Source: JAMWDF01 sp964645405 (GTDB lineage: Bacteria; Ratteibacteria; UBA8468; B48-G9; DSTR01). Taken from it: DNA of 64,000 nucleotides. Positions 41,549-51,084 of the stretch are shown here, one piece after another. The stretch is taken from assembly GCA_964645405.1 (NCBI GenBank), contig CAZYCA010000016.1:62001-126000 (forward strand), read 5' to 3'. Each line of letters starts with the position of its first letter. Within the stretch, counting starts at the first letter, position 1. The notes beneath the pieces are model-generated. The model was not told the origin of the DNA, searched no databases, and was given only the letters and a program-made list of their open reading frames with translations. The position numbers and the translations under genes were made by a program.

Positions 41549-42939
41549 TGTTTCTCCTTTTCCTTTTTAACCAGTCTGGGATAAGCCAGCACCACATGAG
41601 GATACCAGCAAATTTCTTTTCCCTTTTTCTTTTCAGGGTGGGGCAGTACTGCTACCAGGAGTGTCTGAGCTTTTCCCAGTTCTATGGAGAAAGGTATACC
41701 TGACTGCCCGGGCTGGAGAAAACAGGAAAAAACTTTCCTCAATTCAGGTCCGTACTGCAGGTCCGATGTGATAGTTCTGTTCCAGTCATTAGCCAGACAA
41801 ATAAAAAATTCTACTTTCATATCCTTTTGCTGGTCTTCGGTGTAGCGAGCTGAAAGACCAACTGTCCCCTGGAAAAAACTAAAGGCGCCCGGTTCCAGAA
41901 GATACCGAAAACTGTGAAAGGAACTGAGTCCTAATCCAGAAGAAATAGGCTGCGGGCCTTTGCCACAATCAAGTACCAGAGGGACAAAGCGGTTATGGAC
42001 AATGTTGTACTTTCTGGGCAGAATTGAGCCGTATTTCGGTGCAGGATGAAGGTAGTGTTCCACTGCGGTGGTCAAGTCAAAAGTCTGCAACTTGTCTTTT
42101 TCTTCTGGGTCAATTTTGGAGGAGAGAGCAGCTGCTGTATGGAAAAGAGAAGCCACCTGAAAGACAGCGTTTTGCAATGGCTCCCGGCATAGACTCTCCA
42201 GAAGTTTCCTGTTCCCTGACTGGCAGGCATGGATGGCTGGAACTATTAAAGAGAGTGCTTTCTGGTAATTCTGCTCACCGAGCATTGCCAGGCGGAAGAT
42301 AAATTCCGGAACGCTGGTACCCAGCAGAGCTGGAGAAACAGGTTTTATTTCTGGTGTCACCTGGTCAAACAAAGTATGGTAATCCCGGTGGAGCAAGTCT
42401 TCTTCTGGAAAAAGGTCATAGAAAAGACGATTGGGGAAAAGGTGGCCTGGACTGGCTGCATCCTGGATGACATGAGCCAGAAGGCCAGCCAGTAAACCTG
42501 CCTGTTCATTCTTTCCCTGCTTTAAGTTCTGTACTAAATCCGGGATGAACTGGCGAAAAAGTGTTCTCCAGGCAAAAGTGTCAAAGAGTTTCTCATCTGT
42601 GCCAACAGCATCCAGAGTGGCGGAAGGCAGACCGTGAGGGACAGGGTGGGAGCTATCCAGTAAAAATTTTCCGCGCCTTACGATTTCTTTTGTACGCCAG
42701 CCCATTAAATCCAGGAAAAGAGAATACCAGCCTATTTTTTCTTCTACAGTAACTGGCTGATAAGATTTTAGAAATTCCGGGGAATCATCAGGAATTTCTG
42801 GCTTTAAGTCCCATATTTTTTTATCTTTTTCGCTTAAAGATTCCCAGGAGAGTCTACCCATGACCTGGTGCATTATTCCAGCCAATTTTTCTCCCTTGTT
42901 GCTGTTGCTTTTTACTCTGACCTGCAAGGTGACTGACAT
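41545..42939 (-). CDS. Phospholipase C/S1-P1 nuclease-fold-like protein
   Basis: I use the ATG at 42939; a GTG at 42960 is also possible and neither has a clear ribosome site. About 464 residues, no signal peptide. The first half is helical with scattered His/Asp in a pattern like zinc-dependent phospholipase C/P1 nuclease: IMHQVMG near the start, WYSLFLDLMGW, AGLLAHVIQDAASPGHLFP (about 140-160, H-x3-D and later H) and DLLHRDYHTLFD (about 172). The second half is beta-rich with LDCGKGPQPIS. The family call rests on the HVIQD...H pattern and is moderate. It overlaps the HAD gene by 4 nt. Confidence 0.6.
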   Translation of the reverse strand: MSVTLQVRVKSNSNKGEKLAGIMHQVMGRLSWESLSEKDKKIWDLKPEIPDDSPEFLKSYQPVTVEEKIGWYSLFLDLMGWRTKEIVRRGKFLLDSSHPVPHGLPSATLDAVGTDEKLFDTFAWRTLFRQFIPDLVQNLKQGKNEQAGLLAGLLAHVIQDAASPGHLFPNRLFYDLFPEEDLLHRDYHTLFDQVTPEIKPVSPALLGTSVPEFIFRLAMLGEQNYQKALSLIVPAIHACQSGNRKLLESLCREPLQNAVFQVASLFHTAAALSSKIDPEEKDKLQTFDLTTAVEHYLHPAPKYGSILPRKYNIVHNRFVPLVLDCGKGPQPISSGLGLSSFHSFRYLLEPGAFSFFQGTVGLSARYTEDQQKDMKVEFFICLANDWNRTITSDLQYGPELRKVFSCFLQPGQSGIPFSIELGKAQTLLVAVLPHPEKKKGKEICWYPHVVLAYPRLVKKEKEKH

Positions 42940-43030
42940 ATTAAAATAGCATACTTTCACCAGGAAAGGAATCAGAGTGGCCAGCGGGAAAAAATAATTT
43001 TTATCTGCGGTCTTTCCACTCCTGTCTCTT

Positions 43031-43058
43031 TTGACAAACGGCTATATGAGAGTACAAT
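43031..43058 (+). promoter_or_regulatory. Sigma70-like promoter for the M24/creatininase cluster
   Basis: TTGACA at 43031-43036, 16-nt spacer, TACAAT at 43053-43058. The start codon follows 32 nt later with AGGGGGG as ribosome site. One of the best promoter matches in the window; probably drives 43091-46877. Confidence 0.6.
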
Positions 43059-43090
43059 ATAGCACATAAAATTTTAGACAGGGGGGAACT

Positions 43091-44251
43091 ATGGGTATTA
43101 AAAGGTTGCCAGACACTGAATTTCAAAGAAGATGGCAGAAGGTGCAGGAGAAAGTCAGGGGTGAAAATCTTGATGTGTTAATTGTTCATTCCAACGAAGC
43201 AGATTTTGCTAATGTCCGGTATCTGTCTGATTACTGGCCTATATTTGAATCTGCGGGGGTAGTGGTGCCGCCTGAAGGGGAACTGGCGCTTTTGATTGGT
43301 CCGGAAAGTGAAACCTTTGCCAGAGATAGAAGTCGCATTAAAAGAATTTACAAGCTGGTGGAATATAGAGAAAGTGCGGAACCGGAGTATCCCACCATCA
43401 AGGTGGATACCTTTGAAAGTGTTTTTGCCGAACTGGGGTTGAAAACGATAAAAAGGGTTGGTCTGGCTGGTTATCCCATTTTCCCCTTACCTATCTGGGA
43501 GAGTTTGAGAAAGGCGGTACCAGCAGCAGAAATAGTAAAGGCTGATGATTGCATCGTCAGTCTGCGCATGATAAAAAGCCCGCTGGAACTGAAGGTTCTA
43601 AAAGAAGCCTTTGCTATTTCAGAAAAAGCGCTGGTAGCTACTGTTCGCCAGATGAAACCAGAGATGACAGAGCTGGAAGTTGTAGGGATTATTGAAAAGG
43701 AACTTTATGCCCATGGTGCGGAATATGAGGCGCATCCCCAGTATGTTCTCTCCGGAAGAAATTCTACCCATGCGATAGGCAGACCTGGATACAGGGTATT
43801 AGGGAAAGGAAATCTCATCCAGCTTAATATCGGTGCCCGGGTGGCAGGTTATTCTGCCAGCGTGGGCCGTCCAGTCTGTTTTGGCAAGATGGACAAAAGT
43901 ATGAGAAGGCTTGTCCAGGCCGGGCTGGATTTACATAGAAAGACCATGGAGTGGATGAAGCCAGGCGTGATTGCCAGTGAAGTAACCAGAAAGTTTTTTG
44001 CCTGTGCGGAAGAGTTAGGAGTGGCAAAGAATGCTCTTTACGGACCCTGCCATGGACTGGGCATGATTGAGGTGGAAAGGCCCTGGATGGAACTTCACTC
44101 AAACTATCCTCTGGAAGAAAACATGACTTTTCAGGTGGATACCTTTCTTTACGGACAGAGGTTTGGTCTCCGCTGGGAGAATGGGGTAGTGGTGAAAAAA
44201 GATGGTGTGGAACCGTTTTCTGACAGGTTGATGAAGATTCTGGAACTGTAG
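43091..44251 (+). CDS. M24 (pita-bread fold) peptidase/creatinase-like protein with altered metal ligands
   Basis: 386 residues. N-terminal creatinase/prolidase domain (about 1-155) then the pita-bread domain beginning ADDCIVSLRMIKSPLELKVL. Of the five usual metal ligands, the first two Asp are replaced: the IDLG...GYxxD region reads IQLNIGARVAGYSASVGR (Asn and Ser, about 245-262). His in GPCHGLGMIEVERPW is present, the following Glu of TIEP is Asp in FQVDTF, and the last Glu is kept in RWENGVVV. This fits a creatinase-type, metal-free enzyme better than a peptidase. A creatininase-fold gene follows 34 nt later. Confidence 0.82.
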   Translation: MGIKRLPDTEFQRRWQKVQEKVRGENLDVLIVHSNEADFANVRYLSDYWPIFESAGVVVPPEGELALLIGPESETFARDRSRIKRIYKLVEYRESAEPEYPTIKVDTFESVFAELGLKTIKRVGLAGYPIFPLPIWESLRKAVPAAEIVKADDCIVSLRMIKSPLELKVLKEAFAISEKALVATVRQMKPEMTELEVVGIIEKELYAHGAEYEAHPQYVLSGRNSTHAIGRPGYRVLGKGNLIQLNIGARVAGYSASVGRPVCFGKMDKSMRRLVQAGLDLHRKTMEWMKPGVIASEVTRKFFACAEELGVAKNALYGPCHGLGMIEVERPWMELHSNYPLEENMTFQVDTFLYGQRFGLRWENGVVVKKDGVEPFSDRLMKILEL

Positions 44252-44285
44252 TCCAGCGTAATTTTTCCACAAAGCGGGGTCAAAT

Positions 44286-45032
44286 ATGAGATATGAATTG
44301 ATGTTTCCGGAACAGATAAGAACAGCTATAGACGAGAACTGGCCAGCGGTGCTTCCGGTAGGAGTTCTGGAGTATCACGCCGAGCACTGTGTGGTTGGTG
44401 TTGATGCCCTTCTGGTCATCCGGGCAGTAGAAATCCTGGAAAAGGAAATAAACCTTGTGTTGTTACCCCCTTTTGTTTACGGAGCAGCCAGTTATGCTGT
44501 AGAGCCACCGGAAAGAAACGGAACAGTGAATGTAAGTACTACTGCAATTCATGCTCTTGCCAGGGAAATTTTTATTGGTTTCCTCAGGGTAGGCTTCCGG
44601 AATATACATGTTTTTATTCATCACCAGAGCGAGAACTTCACTGCGGGTATGCCCACAGACCTGGCTATGAAGCTGGCTGCCCGGGAAGCAATTTTTCAAA
44701 TGATAGAAAAGGAGTTAGGAGAAGGGTGGTGGGGTAAAGAAGGAATGGCTGACTACTACCAGCGACACCAGGCCGGTAGCAATCCTTTCAACTGGATTCA
44801 GTTTCACCCTTTTATGGACGAGGAGACACAGAAGCTTTTTCCTATAGACCACGCTGGCAGGCAGGAAACATCTTTGATGCTGGTTTTCTGCCCGGAAGGA
44901 GTAGACCTGGCAAGGCTTAAGAAAGATAAATGGTATTGCCGGCAGGCAGAGGAAGCAAGTCTCAAATACGGTCAGGCAGCCAGAGAAAGAATTTTGAAAG
45001 AGATGAAAAGGATACTGGAAGGAGGAAACTAA
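44286..45032 (+). CDS. Creatininase-family amidohydrolase-like protein
   Basis: 248 residues. The family signature LPVGVLEYHAEHCVVGVD (about 22-39; E-x-H and Asp are ligands in creatininase) and IDHAGRQETSLMLVF (about 194) are clear. The usual N-G-H-x-E-N block reads IHHQSENF (about 118), with Gln where one metal His is expected. Relatives open cyclic amides (creatinine, mycofactocin-type peptides). Placement after an M24 creatinase-like gene suggests the two act in sequence on one ring compound; this is inference. Only 3 nt separate it from the next gene. Confidence 0.82.
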   Translation: MRYELMFPEQIRTAIDENWPAVLPVGVLEYHAEHCVVGVDALLVIRAVEILEKEINLVLLPPFVYGAASYAVEPPERNGTVNVSTTAIHALAREIFIGFLRVGFRNIHVFIHHQSENFTAGMPTDLAMKLAAREAIFQMIEKELGEGWWGKEGMADYYQRHQAGSNPFNWIQFHPFMDEETQKLFPIDHAGRQETSLMLVFCPEGVDLARLKKDKWYCRQAEEASLKYGQAARERILKEMKRILEGGN

Positions 45033-45035
45033 TCT

Positions 45036-46877
45036 ATGGGAACGGCTTTCTATTTTGACCCCAGGATTATTCGTTCACCTCTGGCAGATTGCTGGGGTGA
45101 TGAACTGGGTACTTCTCTTAAAGCTTACTCTTCTGACTATCTTCAGGAGATAGCCTCTGAAGGTTTTAACGGTATCTGGCTTCATATTCACTTAAGAGAA
45201 ACAGTTGCTACCAACCTTTTTCCTTCTCCCGGACCGGAAAAGATAGAACTGCTGAACAGGATTGTAGAGAAAGCAGCAGGTTATGGAGTGAAAGTTTATG
45301 TTTATCTTCTGGAGCCCAGAGCACCGCTGGCAGATGACCCGGTGTGGAAGAAATATCCCGAGGTGAAAGGACAACCTTTTGTCCTGCGCGGGGTTCATTC
45401 CAGGTTTGATGGCACCTATTATGCTCTCTGTACCAGTACCCGGGCAGTAAAAGAATATCTGGTGGAAGGTTCTGCTTCTCTTTTCCGACAGGTTCCTGGT
45501 CTGGCTGGCGCTTTCCTTATTAACGCCAGCGAAGGACATACCCACTGTTATTCCCACTTCTGTAAATACCGTCAACCACTTACTACTGGTCTGGAAGATG
45601 GCTGGGAAAAAACTGTTTTCCATTGTTCCCGTTGCGTGACCCGGGACCCGGTGGAAGTTACTGCTGAGGTCATCAACTGTCTGCACCGTGGTATCAAGAG
45701 CAGTTCTCCAGCAGCAAAAATTATTGTCTGGACCTGGTCATGGAGTATTATTGAGCCTGACCCGCAGCCCAGGTTGATTGCGGCTTTACCTGATGATGTT
45801 ATCCTGATGTCTGACTGGGAAAGAGGAGGCTGGAAAAAGGTGGCTGGTAAAGTTTTTCCAGTTGATGAGTACAGTTTTTCCAGTATCGGGCCCTCACCTC
45901 GTTTCCGGCAGCAACACCGCCTGGCAAAAAGACGCGGTCTGAAAACCATGGCGAAAATCCAGATAGGCAATACTCATGAGCTGGTTTCTGTACCTTATCT
46001 ACCCTTGCCCTTTTTGTTAGCAGAGAAACTTAAAAGGATGAAAGAGATAGGTGTAAGCGGTTATTTAGGCTGCTGGATTTTCGGAGGAGATGTTTCCCCT
46101 ATGAGCCGGCTGGCTGGTCTGATGTCCCGGAAACCACAGCCTGAAATGAAAAAAGCAATCAGTAAGGTTGCCCAATTCTATTTTGGCCAAAAAGCAAGTT
46201 CTACTGTCAGGAGAGCCTGGCTGCATTTTTCCAGGGCATGGCGGCAATATCCTTTCAGCATACCTTTTTTATACTACGGTCCGATTAATTATGCCACGGC
46301 CTATCCTTTATCCTTAAAAAATAAATCAGGGCCGCCTATCTCTTCCTGGCTGCCACTGGAAAGAGACAAAGATGGTCACCTTCAGGTTTATGATAATCTG
46401 GAATCATGGTTGAAACCTTTTACTGCCAATGAGGTGACAGAAGCATTACGGCTTCTGCTGAAGGAATGGCGTAAGGGCTGTGCCCTTTTAGAAAAAGCTT
46501 CCCTTGCTGAACCGGAAAACAGAGCGTTACAACTGGAAAGCGGGTTAGCCAGACATATTGAGCTTTCCGTGCATAGTGTGGCTAACATTGTTCTCTTTTA
46601 TCATCTTCTGCGTGACTGGCGCCAGGAAAAGGAACTTTCCCGGAAAGCGGCCCTTTTAGTGCGTATCCGGAAACTGTTGCAGGAAGAACTTAAAACAACA
46701 GAGGAAGAAATTAAACTGGTGGCTGAAGATGACCGACTGGGTTATCATGCAGAAGCCCACACCCATCTTTTTACTCTAAAGGACCTTTATTACCGCCGGG
46801 AGTGTCTGAAGAAGGAAATTAAAAGAATAGATTACTGGCAGAGAAAACTTTTAACCTTAGAAAAAGTCCCTCGCTGA
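45036..46877 (+). CDS. Unassigned glycosidase-like TIM-barrel protein
   Basis: 613 residues, no signal peptide. The first ~370 residues resemble a clan-A-like barrel: EGFNGIWLHIHLRE (about 43), VEKAAGYGVKVYVYLLEPRAP (in two parts, about 75-93), GLAGAFLINASEGHTHCYS (about 158) with a possible catalytic Glu, then IIVWTWSW (about 231) and VILMSDWERGG (about 251). The Cys/His clusters CYSHFC and CSRC (about 171 and 199) recur in this group. The C-terminal ~240 residues are helical. The family looks related to GH20-like uncharacterised proteins, but I cannot name it. Same operon as the creatininase-like gene. Confidence 0.55.
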   Translation: MGTAFYFDPRIIRSPLADCWGDELGTSLKAYSSDYLQEIASEGFNGIWLHIHLRETVATNLFPSPGPEKIELLNRIVEKAAGYGVKVYVYLLEPRAPLADDPVWKKYPEVKGQPFVLRGVHSRFDGTYYALCTSTRAVKEYLVEGSASLFRQVPGLAGAFLINASEGHTHCYSHFCKYRQPLTTGLEDGWEKTVFHCSRCVTRDPVEVTAEVINCLHRGIKSSSPAAKIIVWTWSWSIIEPDPQPRLIAALPDDVILMSDWERGGWKKVAGKVFPVDEYSFSSIGPSPRFRQQHRLAKRRGLKTMAKIQIGNTHELVSVPYLPLPFLLAEKLKRMKEIGVSGYLGCWIFGGDVSPMSRLAGLMSRKPQPEMKKAISKVAQFYFGQKASSTVRRAWLHFSRAWRQYPFSIPFLYYGPINYATAYPLSLKNKSGPPISSWLPLERDKDGHLQVYDNLESWLKPFTANEVTEALRLLLKEWRKGCALLEKASLAEPENRALQLESGLARHIELSVHSVANIVLFYHLLRDWRQEKELSRKAALLVRIRKLLQEELKTTEEEIKLVAEDDRLGYHAEAHTHLFTLKDLYYRRECLKKEIKRIDYWQRKLLTLEKVPR

Positions 46878-46940
46878 GAAAAAATACTTTTTTCGTCTCT
46901 GGTTTTGCTTTTTATCTTTTAGCAGTTAACCCGAACTGAA

Positions 46941-47603
46941 ATGAACCTTCCGGGGATAGGATTAACATCTTTTGCTGTTGCCTTGTTCGGTGCCCTGGTA
47001 CCTGGTCCACTTCTGGCAATCACAGTTGAGCGTTCTCTGCGTGAGGGTTTTCGGGCTGGTCCAGAGTTAGTTCTGGGCCATGGTTTGCTGGAGTTTTTGC
47101 TGGTGGTAGTTCTGATTGCGGGACTGGGCGAATTCTTAAAAGCTACTCAGGTTGTGACTGTTCTTGGTATAGCCGGGGGGATAGTTTTAATGATTCTGGG
47201 TACAGGAATGGTCCAGACCGCAAAGACCTTTGTGCCCCGGCAGGTGGTTTTGAGAAAGGGATTGTCCGGGTTGCCGACTGTTCTGGCTGGTGCGCTGGTA
47301 AGCTTAGCCAATCCCTACTGGACACTGTGGTGGGCAAGTATAGGACTGGTTTATTTAGGGATGGCACTTGCTCACGGTTTCCGGGGAGTGGCGGTTTTTT
47401 TTCTTGGTCACTTTTCGGCAGATTTTTTCTGGTACAGTTTAGTTTCTTTTTCTTTGAGCCGGCCATCACAACTTCTTTCAGGTAAGGCTTTCCGGTTAGT
47501 AATGGTTTTTTGCGGTCTTTTTCTTGTTGGTCTCGGTCTCTGGTTTTTATCCCGGGGGATAGTCAGTCTGAGACTTTTAGTTTTTCTTCAGTGCAGGCAG
47601 TGA
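46941..47603 (+). CDS. LysE-family amino-acid exporter-like membrane protein
   Basis: 220 residues with six hydrophobic segments. The LysE/RhtB signature is present at the N-terminus (FGALVPGPLLAITVERSLREG, in two parts: FGALVPGPLLAI, then RSLREGFRAGP, about 16-40) and GALVSLANPYWTLWWASIG (about 116), where the NP..W element is typical. It probably exports an amino acid or similar small molecule. It is 63 nt after the TIM-barrel gene and 34 nt before an MFS gene. Confidence 0.85.
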   Translation: MNLPGIGLTSFAVALFGALVPGPLLAITVERSLREGFRAGPELVLGHGLLEFLLVVVLIAGLGEFLKATQVVTVLGIAGGIVLMILGTGMVQTAKTFVPRQVVLRKGLSGLPTVLAGALVSLANPYWTLWWASIGLVYLGMALAHGFRGVAVFFLGHFSADFFWYSLVSFSLSRPSQLLSGKAFRLVMVFCGLFLVGLGLWFLSRGIVSLRLLVFLQCRQ

Positions 47604-47637
47604 AACTGTGATAAAATACATGTAAGAAAGGATTTTC

Positions 47638-48801
47638 ATGATAAGCCCGGTCGGTACAATTTTTCTTTTTGGACTACTAAGCTTATGCGGAGACATAATT
47701 TACGAAAGTGGTCGCAGTGTTATGGGACCGTATCTGGCTTTGCTGGGAGCAAGCGCTTTTTCTGTGGGGCTGGTAAGTGGAACGGGAGAGTTTATCGGGT
47801 ACGGGTTAAGAGTGGTTTTTGGGCACTGGGCGGACCGGACAAAAGCTTACTGGCCTATGACAGCACTGGGATACAGCTTAATTCTGGTAGTGCCACTTTT
47901 GGCTTTCAGCCGTTGCTGGCAGACAGCAGCCCTGCTTATTTTTCTGGAACGTCTGGGTAAGGCTATCCGTTCTCCTTCCAGGGATACTCTTCTTTCTCAG
48001 TCTGCAAAAATGGTGGGGACAGGGTTTGGTTTTGGTATCCATGAAGCTCTGGACCAGGTAGGAGCCATTGCCGGGCCGTTTGTTTTCTCCTTTTTTCTCC
48101 TGCGCGGTCACAGTTACCAGTTCACTTTTCATCTCCTCTGGATACCAGGTCTTTTGTTGCTGGCAACACTTCTGGTTTTGAGAAACGCTCTACCAGCACT
48201 GCCCCGGGAGACTGATAAACCGGAAAAAATGGAACTGAAAGGTATATTCGGAATTTATCTGGGGTTTGTGTTTCTTTGTTTCTGTGGTTTTGTAAATTTT
48301 CCTCTGATTGCCTATCATGCAGGCAGCCACCGGATTTTTCTACCAGGTCAGATACCGCTTCTTTATGTCCTGGCGATGGCTGTGGATGGGCTGGCTGCTT
48401 TGATTGTTGGCCCTGCCTATGATTTTCTGGGGCTTAAAGTTTTGATAGGAGTGCCGCTACTGAGTATGCTGGTACCATTTTTGTGTTTTACCAGATCTGC
48501 GGCTTTAATAATTCTGTCTCTGATTATCTGGGGTGTTGTGGTGGGTATGCAGGAAACAGTGATGCGTTCTTCGGTGGTGGCTTTAAGTGGTTCGTCCTTT
48601 CGGGGACTGGCTTATGGGTTGCTTAACACTGTCAGTGGAACTGGTGCTTTAGTTGCTGGACTTCTGGCAGGTTTTCTTTATGCTCATGCGGATTATTTTT
48701 TGAGACCGGCGCTACTTTCCATAGAAGTGGCAGCAACAGCTCTGGCAGGTTTTCTTCTGCTCAGAAAAAAAGAAGAAAAAAGGAAGAAAGAAGTGGTATG
48801 A
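47638..48801 (+). CDS. Major facilitator superfamily transporter
   Basis: 387 residues, about 11-12 hydrophobic helices. The loop 2-3 motif of MFS is recognisable in GLRVVFGHWADRTKAYW (about 56-72), and LGKAIRSPSRDTLLS (about 106) is a second loop signature common in the YhjX/permease-like group with short genes around 390 residues. Its substrate is unknown. The stop overlaps the next start (ATGA). Confidence 0.85.
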   Translation: MISPVGTIFLFGLLSLCGDIIYESGRSVMGPYLALLGASAFSVGLVSGTGEFIGYGLRVVFGHWADRTKAYWPMTALGYSLILVVPLLAFSRCWQTAALLIFLERLGKAIRSPSRDTLLSQSAKMVGTGFGFGIHEALDQVGAIAGPFVFSFFLLRGHSYQFTFHLLWIPGLLLLATLLVLRNALPALPRETDKPEKMELKGIFGIYLGFVFLCFCGFVNFPLIAYHAGSHRIFLPGQIPLLYVLAMAVDGLAALIVGPAYDFLGLKVLIGVPLLSMLVPFLCFTRSAALIILSLIIWGVVVGMQETVMRSSVVALSGSSFRGLAYGLLNTVSGTGALVAGLLAGFLYAHADYFLRPALLSIEVAATALAGFLLLRKKEEKRKKEVV

Positions 48802-49169
48802 CCTGGAGAAAGAGCGGCGAGTTGTTTCTGGGACAAAATCAATGCGAGATTAGAAGTTTAAGGATAAAGGATGAACTTGGATACTGGCGACGTTTACGTG
48901 TCTGCACGGTGTGGCAGCCAGCAGCCGGTAAATTTACCAGAACTGCTGCTATTGGACGGCTGGTGAAGATGAAAGATGGAAGAATCGGTGTTTTCGTTAC
49001 AGGCAGGAATATGGGTTATGTCAAGGCAGGGAAAAGTTTTCTGGTGCAAAACAGTATCTTCGTCAATCTTGATGCGGTTAGCAAAAAAGTCCGGAAAAGA
49101 CTTACCCGGAATGTGCGGCTGAAAACGGAAGAGGTAGATGGCGTTCTTTTAGCCTGGGAAGAGACCTGA
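48798..49169 (+). CDS. Small conserved-looking protein of unknown function
   Basis: 123 residues, basic. No family recognised. Visible features are a beta-rich body (CEIRSLRIKDELGYWRRLR, VCTVWQPAAGKF, IGVFVTGRNMGYVKAGKSFLV in two parts) and the C-terminal RKRLTRNVRLKTEEVDG. No signal or membrane segment. It overlaps the MFS gene by 4 nt and ends on the first base of the CCA-adding enzyme gene, so its frame is real and cotranscribed. Confidence 0.6.
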   Translation: MTWRKSGELFLGQNQCEIRSLRIKDELGYWRRLRVCTVWQPAAGKFTRTAAIGRLVKMKDGRIGVFVTGRNMGYVKAGKSFLVQNSIFVNLDAVSKKVRKRLTRNVRLKTEEVDGVLLAWEET

Positions 49170-50551
49170 TGGAAATTGAAAAGATAATTGAGACAGTGAG
49201 GGAATTAGCCAGGAAGAAAAAGATAACGGTGTACCTGGTGGGCGGGTACCTGCGGGATAAGTTTTTGCGGAGAAAAAGCACGGATGTTGATGTGGTTATG
49301 GAAGAGGATGCGCTGGAGTTTGCCAGGGAATTAGCAAAAACCTATGGCTATCCGGAACCAGTTTTTTACGGTCGTTTTGGGACAGCGATGATTGAATATG
49401 GGAAGGTGAAACTGGAACTGGCAACCTGCCGGACAGAAAGTTATCCGGAGGATTCACGCAAGCCGGAAGTATTCCGGGCAGGTATTGCCGAAGACCTTGC
49501 CCGTAGAGATTTTACGATTAATGCGATTGCTCGTAACCTGCTAACTGGAGAAATACTGGACCCTTTCGGCGGACGTGCTGATTTGAAAGCCAGATTGATT
49601 CGTACTCCAGTCAATCCCGATAAGACTTTTTACGATGACCCTCTTCGTATCTTACGGGGAGTACGTTTTGCTACCAGGTTTCATTTTGACATTGAGGAAG
49701 GCACGTGGGAAGCAATGAAACGTCATGTTTTTCGTCTGAGTATTGTCAGTCAGGAAAGAATTGCGGAGGAACTGCTGAAGACATTACAGGCGAGTCAGCC
49801 AGCAGCAGGTTTGCGGCTTCTGGAGGAGATGGGTGCTCTGAAGCTTTTGCTTCCTGAGGTGGCGATGTTCAAGGAAAAGGTAACTGACAACAATTGTAAG
49901 GATCTTTTTGAGCATACCCTCAAAACTCTGGATAACATCAGCAAACATACACGTAATGTTTATCTGCGTCTGGCTATGCTTTTGCATGATATTGGCAAGC
50001 CGAAAACCTTTAAAGTGGAAGAGGGTAAGGTAAGTTTTCATCGCCATGAACTGGTCGGGGAGAAGATGTCGCGGTATGTCTGCCAGAGGCTAAAGATTGG
50101 AGCAGCTGAGAGTAATTACATTGGTAAACTTATTCGCTATCACCTCTGGCCACATCTTCTGGCTAAGGAAAATCCTACGGACAAGGGGTTGCGACGTTTC
50201 ATCAGAGAAGTGGGGAAGGAAAGGAAAGATTTGTTCATCCTTGCCCGGGCTGATCTTACCAGTCAGAATGTGAATAAAGTCAGGCAGGCACTGGCAAGAA
50301 TTAATGAACTGGAGAAACGGATTAAAGAAATTAACAGGAAAGATAGACTTTCCTCCTTCCGACTGGCTGTGGACGGGCATATGATTATGGAGATTCTTGG
50401 TATCGGTCCTGGACGTCTGGTAGGAAAAATCAAGGACTATCTGGAACAAAAAGTGCTGGAGGGCTCGTTAAGGAATACCAGGCGGGAGTTAAAAAAAGAG
50501 TTAGCAGAAAAAGGGCAGGAGATTTTACAGCAGTTACAGGGGGACTTATAA
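49169..50551 (+). CDS. cca: CCA-adding tRNA nucleotidyltransferase with HD domain
   Basis: 460 residues. Class II nucleotidyltransferase head: YLVGGYLRDKFLRRKSTDVD (G-G...R-D, D-x-D, about 22-42), KVELA-type strand, EDLARRDFTINAIA (about 109) and DPLRILRGVRFATRF (about 151). The HD domain follows: FEHTLKTLDNI (about 249) and LAMLLHDIGKPKTF (about 268). Family role is adding or repairing the 3' CCA of tRNA, fitting the tRNA-Leu in this window that lacks an encoded CCA. It abuts the HIT gene. Confidence 0.92.
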   Translation: MEIEKIIETVRELARKKKITVYLVGGYLRDKFLRRKSTDVDVVMEEDALEFARELAKTYGYPEPVFYGRFGTAMIEYGKVKLELATCRTESYPEDSRKPEVFRAGIAEDLARRDFTINAIARNLLTGEILDPFGGRADLKARLIRTPVNPDKTFYDDPLRILRGVRFATRFHFDIEEGTWEAMKRHVFRLSIVSQERIAEELLKTLQASQPAAGLRLLEEMGALKLLLPEVAMFKEKVTDNNCKDLFEHTLKTLDNISKHTRNVYLRLAMLLHDIGKPKTFKVEEGKVSFHRHELVGEKMSRYVCQRLKIGAAESNYIGKLIRYHLWPHLLAKENPTDKGLRRFIREVGKERKDLFILARADLTSQNVNKVRQALARINELEKRIKEINRKDRLSSFRLAVDGHMIMEILGIGPGRLVGKIKDYLEQKVLEGSLRNTRRELKKELAEKGQEILQQLQGDL

Positions 50552-50592
50552 TGAGGTCAAGAAAATTTTTCTCCCAAAAGAGGGATAAAAAA

Positions 50593-51081
50593 ATGGATGT
50601 TATCTGGGCACCGTGGAGGATGGGCTATATTCTCCAGGTCAGGAATACCAGTTGTTTTCTGTGTCAATCTTTGAAAAACAAAGAAGATACAGAAAACTAT
50701 GTTGTGTATAGAAAAAAACATGCTTTTGTCATTCTGAATACTTTCCCCTACAATAATGGTCATCTTATGGTGGTACCTGCCAGGCACGTAGGAGAACTGG
50801 AAGAACTGAGAAAGGAAGAGGTGGCAGAAATATTTTCGCTGGTAAAATTATCGTTAAGTGTTCTGCGTACAGTAATAAAACCACATGGTTTTAATCTGGG
50901 AGTCAATCTCGGTCGGGTGGCAGGAGCAGGACTGGTGGATCATCTTCATATCCACGTTGTTCCCCGGTGGGAAGGAGATACCAACTTTATGCCGGTGGTA
51001 GCTGAAACAAAGGTTATTCCGCAATCCTTACTGGAACTGAGGGATAGATTGAAAGAGGTTTTCCAGAGAAAAAGAATATAA
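50593..51081 (+). CDS. HIT-family hydrolase (Ap4A phosphorylase-like)
   Basis: I take the ATG at 50593 (MDVIWAPWRMGYI, AGAGGG 8 nt upstream), matching the family's usual start, not the ATG at 50551 that abuts cca. About 162 residues. CFLCQSLKNKED gives a Cys pair often seen at the N-terminus. NTFPYNNGHLMVVPARHV (about 55) and the histidine triad DHLHIHVVPRWEGD (about 129) are intact. It cleaves nucleotide-phosphate anhydrides or transfers AMP. Followed 3 nt later by the EndoQ-like gene. Confidence 0.9.
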   Translation: MDVIWAPWRMGYILQVRNTSCFLCQSLKNKEDTENYVVYRKKHAFVILNTFPYNNGHLMVVPARHVGELEELRKEEVAEIFSLVKLSLSVLRTVIKPHGFNLGVNLGRVAGAGLVDHLHIHVVPRWEGDTNFMPVVAETKVIPQSLLELRDRLKEVFQRKRI

Positions 51082-51084
51082 AAA

